Assembly: GCA_038502055.1 (NCBI GenBank) | Contig: JAXRKN010000045.1 | Location: forward strand, 5,354,501 to 5,418,500 | Source of the DNA: Tanytarsus gracilentus | Lineage: Eukaryota > Arthropoda > Insecta > Diptera > Chironomidae | Length of the DNA: 64,000 bases | Direction: 5' to 3' | In this document: positions 59,053 through 64,000 of the stretch, one piece after another | Layout: each line of letters begins with the position of its first letter | How positions within the stretch are numbered: position 1 is the stretch's first letter | Notes under the pieces: model-generated | What the model saw: the letters and a program-made list of their open reading frames with translations, nothing else | Databases searched by the model: none | What the model was told of the DNA's origin: nothing | Translations under genes and position numbers: made by a program

Positions 59053-62000
59053 TATTCGCTAGTCTTATTTGCTAAAATAATAACATATCAAATTTCCAGC
59101 TTTAACTTGATGCGTTAATTGAAGAGTGATATAGAAATTTGATCCACAAATTATGGCGAAGTTTATGTCTATAATTTTATGTGAGTGAGAGATAAACACA
59201 TTAATGGGATATTATGGCGTTAGAAACAAAAGAGGTCAACTTATCAAATTACACAAAAAAGCGAGCATTCATAATTAATTTAGGGAAATTTTAATAATAA
59301 TTTTTTTGAACAATTTTAAATGATTTTTCAAAAATCAATAAAACTTAATTTCCAGATAAAATCCATTCACATTTTTGTTTTCGATTGCGGCAGAAATTGA
59401 GGTTAAATGATTGACTCTTCATAAATTTATCAACAAGTCCCGAATGACACTCAACTCTGACCATAAAATACCAAAAATAATTTTATCATATCAAAAATGA
59501 AAATTTATCAACCTCAAATGAATTTAAAATTTTTTTCGATATGCTTACAAAACATTTCAAATTTTTGACATTCGACGCATGTTTTTCTCTCTCTCCAGCA
59601 CACAACTTAATCACTCGATTACATTTTCTGACAACAACAACATTTTATTCGTGACATTATAATTCGTCGAATCAAAACGCGACCTACGACAATAATTTTT
59701 GAGCAACGGTAGACGAGACGACAGGTTGGAATGTGAGAATCATTTGTCATGTTTTTACTCGTCTATTAGGTATTTTATGACAAAGAAGTGAGTGTGGATT
59801 ATGATGATTGTGGTGCCCCTTAAAGGTAGATTAGACGTGAGAGAATTTTGTTTGAATTTTTTTGAGGCAGTTATTTAAGAATTAAAAAATAAAATTTTGA
59901 TAATTTCTTCGGGTTATTTTAAAATTTTATGTTACAATAAATTCTTTACGATTTATGAACACTAAAAAACGAAATTTCAATTATCTTGTCACTCTCATTT
60001 TCCACCTCAATTTTCTTCTTTTTCAATTTTCATCACAACATAAGAATCTAGCGGCGAGTGCAAAAAAATATGTGTGCCAGTGCTCATAAAACATTTATTG
60101 ATCGCAAAAGGGAGATTGCGAAAAATCTCATGCATATTTTATCACACGATGCCCTTCAATATCAGCAGTTTTTTTGCAACACTTCAAAATAGATTGGATG
60201 AGATAGAAAATTTTTATAGCATTATGCACATTTCACTGTCTGTCGGAGAAAATTTGTTTATTTTTTTCTTCACGCTTTAGAAAATTTTCACAGGTGTAAT
60301 TTTTTTGACATCACTTCAGACACAAATTAAATTATTTAGTATTTTTGTAGTAAAAATTGTGTTGTTTAAATTCGTCCTTGATCCTTGATTTAATAATTAA
60401 TATTTAATTTTAAATCAAGGTTTGAAAACTTTTTATTTAGTAAATGAACAAAATTTAAAAATCGTTTAAACTTTTTTCTTTTAATTTTCAATAAATTCTA
60501 GTTCCACATGCAAACATTCAATTGCAAAAGATCACAGGTTATGATAAAATTAAGTTTCATATTGATTACTCAAAGTATCAATTTGCTTTATAATTTCACG
60601 CCAATGTCATTGATTTGCGCTCACGCATCATTACAATTTTATTTTTAAATTAATATGTAACTCGACCACTTAATTACGTCCAACTCTATAAGCAACTTAA
60701 ACTCATGTCATTATTTCACTAGTCACGAGGTATCGAGACATGATTTGCACAAGCTTCACTGTATTTATTCTGAATTATATTCCGACTTTTTGTCAGCTGT
60801 TGTTGTCTATTAATAATTCACCAACCTGAAAATAATTTTCTTGAGCTTTTCTTCCCTTTTCTATTTGTTTTATCCTCAAAGTAATCACAAATTAATTTAA
60901 AGCTTTCTGATCAACTGATCACGACCACTGTCAACTAGCAACTGATCAATTTTCATAACATTTCCACACACTGCTGCTAACAACATTTAAAGTTGTAATT
61001 TATTTTTTTCTCATTGAGTTGTTAAATAATTTTTTTACTCTCAACAACACTGAGCGAGAATTATCAGATCGCGATCGCTTGTGTGTGAGAAAAAACTCTC
61101 TTTTGGCTAAAAATATAAAGTTGAAAAACTAGCAAAAAACTCTTCTTTTTCAACGACACGATTTTAGCGAAATCTTTTTGTGTGACGAGAAAAACAAAAG
61201 AAAATTTCGTCGTCACTCGCGTTCATTTCAAGTTCAATACTAAAACTGAGGGAAATTTTTTCGCCACCACAATCGAGAAAACATTGAGAGGCTCAAAAAG
61301 AGTGAACACGCGAGACGCAAGAAAAGTGAGCATTAATGAATTATCAATTGAGGCCGGCTGATCAATTTTAGTTTCTAGCTTGATAGACATTGACGGCGAA
61401 TGTAAAAATTTAATGATGACATTCCGAAATGATATAGGAAATTTTTTCTAAATGACCCAATTTCGATAAGAAATTAATTTGAAGGGTTGAAAATTTTGAA
61501 TAAAATTTAAAATTGCTTAAAACTAAATTTTACAAAGAAATTCTCGTTACCCAACCGCAGTCTGTTAACAGTAATTAAGTAAGTAAGTAGTTGAATGATG
61601 TTCATGACAATGGAAATGAAAATAATTGATTTATAATGAAAATCAATAACTCAATTAAGGTAATTGGGAAAAATTAATTTTTACTTCAAAAGAATTTATA
61701 GAATGAATTTTAATCAATTTTGATATCAAAAATGCATTTGATGCAACTTTGAATATTAAATAAAAAACCGTTAAAATTTGAATTTTTCTTTTTACCAAAA
61801 AATTTCAAATTTTTACAGTTTATATTTCACCCTTAAAATATTTTACAACCTCAACACTTTGTCTCAATCCTTTTGAAAGCAACAAGTTTAAAACCACTCA
61901 AAAAAGTTGCATAAAAATTTAAACATGAAAGTTTTTTTCGCAATCCAATAAAACCCAGATGGTAGATATAAAAATATATAATTCAAAAGATGGAAAAATT

Positions 62001-63456
62001 AATTTGTTAACGAGAAAATAAGTAGCAAATATTGAAAGTTTTTATGGAGAGGCGTTCACTAAAGGATTGCTCAAATATTCATGGAGCGATTAAATTTTCA
62101 TTCCTAAAAACTTTTTTCATCCTTTCATCTCTCGTTTGTTGAAGAAAAATAAGGAAAAGTTTTTATTGCCACTCGTGGACTCATTTCAAAAATTTCTTTT
62201 ATAGTTTATAATTTTTCCTTCAAAATTTTTGAGTAATTTTGACTTTGAATCTCTATTCAAATTTTTTTGATCTCAAAGATATTTTAATGTCCATGTGTGG
62301 GATTTTTTGAATGACGGTAAAATCTCTTATTTTTAATTATTAATTTAAAAAATATTCTTAAAAGTTTTAAAACAATTTATTTAGTAAATTTAATTTAAAA
62401 TTAATTATATCAATTTTTGCGAGCCTTCACTGTACCATTTATCTCTCTTTTTTCAGTAAACTTTTTTTGCTTCGAACTTTTTAATTTTTTATTGAGTTGA
62501 AAAAGTTTAACGTTGCTAAATTTTTGGTAACTATATCATGTCAGCTTCTCGCAGCATTGAAGTTTTTGTCACACCTTCCGATCTGAACACACAAGCAGAC
62601 AAACTTAATTTAATTAACGCCTGTTTGTCACAAGCATCCAATATCAATTTAACTCACAGACGCTTTATTAGCAAATCTACGTGATCAATAAATCACTGAA
62701 TTTTATTTTTGGTAACATTCTGAAGCTATTTGTGGCTCAATTTCTCACGATCACAAAAACTTTCGCTATGAATTCGAGAAATTGTTCATCACCGCAAAAG
62801 AATTTCTACAACTTTTGCATGTGCACATGATGATAACGTAAATTGGTTTTTAAAAGCGAGAAAATTTTAGTCATAAATTTAAAAGCGATAACTTCAACAT
62901 GCATTGTCATTTGTAAATCGTGAGGGTTTCAATAAATCTCGGTGAAAAGTTTTATGGATTTTTTTATTGCAATTTTTCAATCTAAAGTTTTGATTCAAAT
63001 AAATTTAAAAAAGATTTTCGAATAAATTTTTAAATTAAATAAGTAAAATCAATCACACACGCAAACATAAGCACATTCAACAATTTTTTCCTACTTACAT
63101 TTCATCTTTTAGCCTTGTGATGTTGTAGCACCACGTGACTCGCAAATCTAACAACCAGAGAGCGAACAAGAGAGAACGAAACAAGTAGCTGGCAAATAAT
63201 TGCTGTGAAATTAAATTTTTCCTCTCTCAATTTGCAATGTCAATAAATTATTATAAAATGCGAGGAAAGTTACAAGAATTTAATGAAATTTCGTGAAGTA
63301 TTTGCTGAAAAGCAAACAAAAGTAATGACATGAAATGAGTCGTAAATAATTTGGAAAATGCAATTATCAACACACTTGTAGCGTTGCAATAAAAAAATAT
63401 AAAAATTTTCAACAGTAGCTAACAAGTTGAGAGAGAGAGAGAAAGAGAAAGAGAGT

Positions 63457-63562
63457 TCAAGGCTGAGACACTAAGCATAAATTTAAAAAAATTATTAAAT
63501 TTTTGTGTTTTTAAAATTAATTTAAAAAATAAAATAAAATATATCTAGTGTCTCCACCCTGA
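63457..63562. mobile_element. MITE of the TCAAGGGG family, copy near right edge
   Basis: The left end is TCAAGGCTGAGACACTA and the inverse of the right end is TCAGGGTGGAGACACTAG. It is about 106 bp, with an AT-only interior of (A/T)AAATTT runs. Confidence 0.6.
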
Positions 63563-64000
63563 CTCAAACCGAAATGAATGAATTTATCGTGAATGAGAGA
63601 GTTTGCAAGCACAGTCACATGACTTGTTGGATGCGATAAATTGAATTTTTATTTGTAAGCTTCTCTGCAGCTCGGGGAGAAATGAAGGGATGGAAAATCT
63701 ATTTGCAGTGCACTTAAGGGAAAAATGGAAATTCAATTTATATTCGTTGAAGCACTTTTCATTTCATTTTTCATCCCTCGAGAGGAGCAAAAAAATACAG
63801 TGAACATGAGTACAAGGATATTTAAATTATTCACTTGACTTTAAATTCGTGTCGTCTTCAATTTTTTTTTCACTTCCTTATCATCCAGACCCGAGAGGAT
63901 GTAAATTCCTTTTCAAATACCTCGAGGATATTTTTCTAATTTTTATTTAAAAATCTATTTATGATTTGTTGACCGAGCAACGGTTGAAATTGCACTAAGC

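Larger units (their letters stand above)
57274..64000. other. Upstream region of Vha100, no gene recognised
   Basis: AT-rich non-coding DNA. A - strand TCAGTC initiator-like motif (57867-57872) sits in a GC-richer patch, and another GC-richer stretch lies at 61180-61330. Either could hold an untranslated first exon of the right Vha100 gene, but no donor site is convincing. MITEs are at 58934-59052 and 63457-63562. A (GA)n tract lies at ~63430-63455. A second CACGTGAC occurs at 63132-63139. Confidence 0.45.

Overview
This is a strongly AT-rich, intron-containing animal window. The gene content points to an insect, probably a dipteran: a Dscam2/Dscam4-type adhesion receptor, an arthropod-type SET/MYND (SmydA-like) protein, and two tandem V-ATPase a subunits of the Vha100 kind. 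Many introns are only about 55-65 nt, which fits insects. The species cannot be fixed from the sequence alone.

Layout: 1-2571 is intron or upstream DNA. From 2572 to 14041 (+ strand) lie 18 in-frame exons of a Dscam gene. They run from the second half of Ig2 to the stop codon, 1836 residues; Ig1 and half of Ig2 lie left of the window. From 14042 to 32836 there is a gene-poor stretch of about 19 kb with mobile-element remnants. From 40033 down to 32837 (- strand) is a complete 7-exon SET/MYND gene (536 residues). 40034-48472 is again gene-poor. From 52709 to 48473 and from 57165 to 54044 (both - strand) are two complete V-ATPase a-subunit genes (811 and 836 residues), a tandem duplication. 57166-64000 shows no gene. 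Every exon junction was placed by hand on GT/AG sites, and the reading phase closes in all four genes.

The most unusual content is in the mobile DNA. (1) Two fold-back elements with CAGG-type ends, 8-bp target duplications and inverted subterminal 40-bp arrays sit inside introns: one in the Dscam gene (8676-10300) and one in the left Vha100 gene (51495-52310). Both carry the same 35-bp-period sequence in the centre, about 25 units in the first and 2 in the second. (2) A 1475-bp TA-flanked inverted-repeat element (20784-22258) contains a 19-bp minisatellite. (3) A repeat with the architecture of a Helentron-associated (DINE-1-like) element is present in two near-identical copies and one remnant. 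(4) Two families of ~60-120 bp MITEs recur, one with ends close to TCAAGGGGTGGAAACT and one with ends TA-GGCTGACCA.

The genes do not form an obvious functional unit. The two V-ATPase paralogues share coding similarity throughout but share intron sequence only at the 3' end, which suggests gene conversion there. A perfect GTCACGTGAC site lies about 100 bp upstream of the right-hand a-subunit start.
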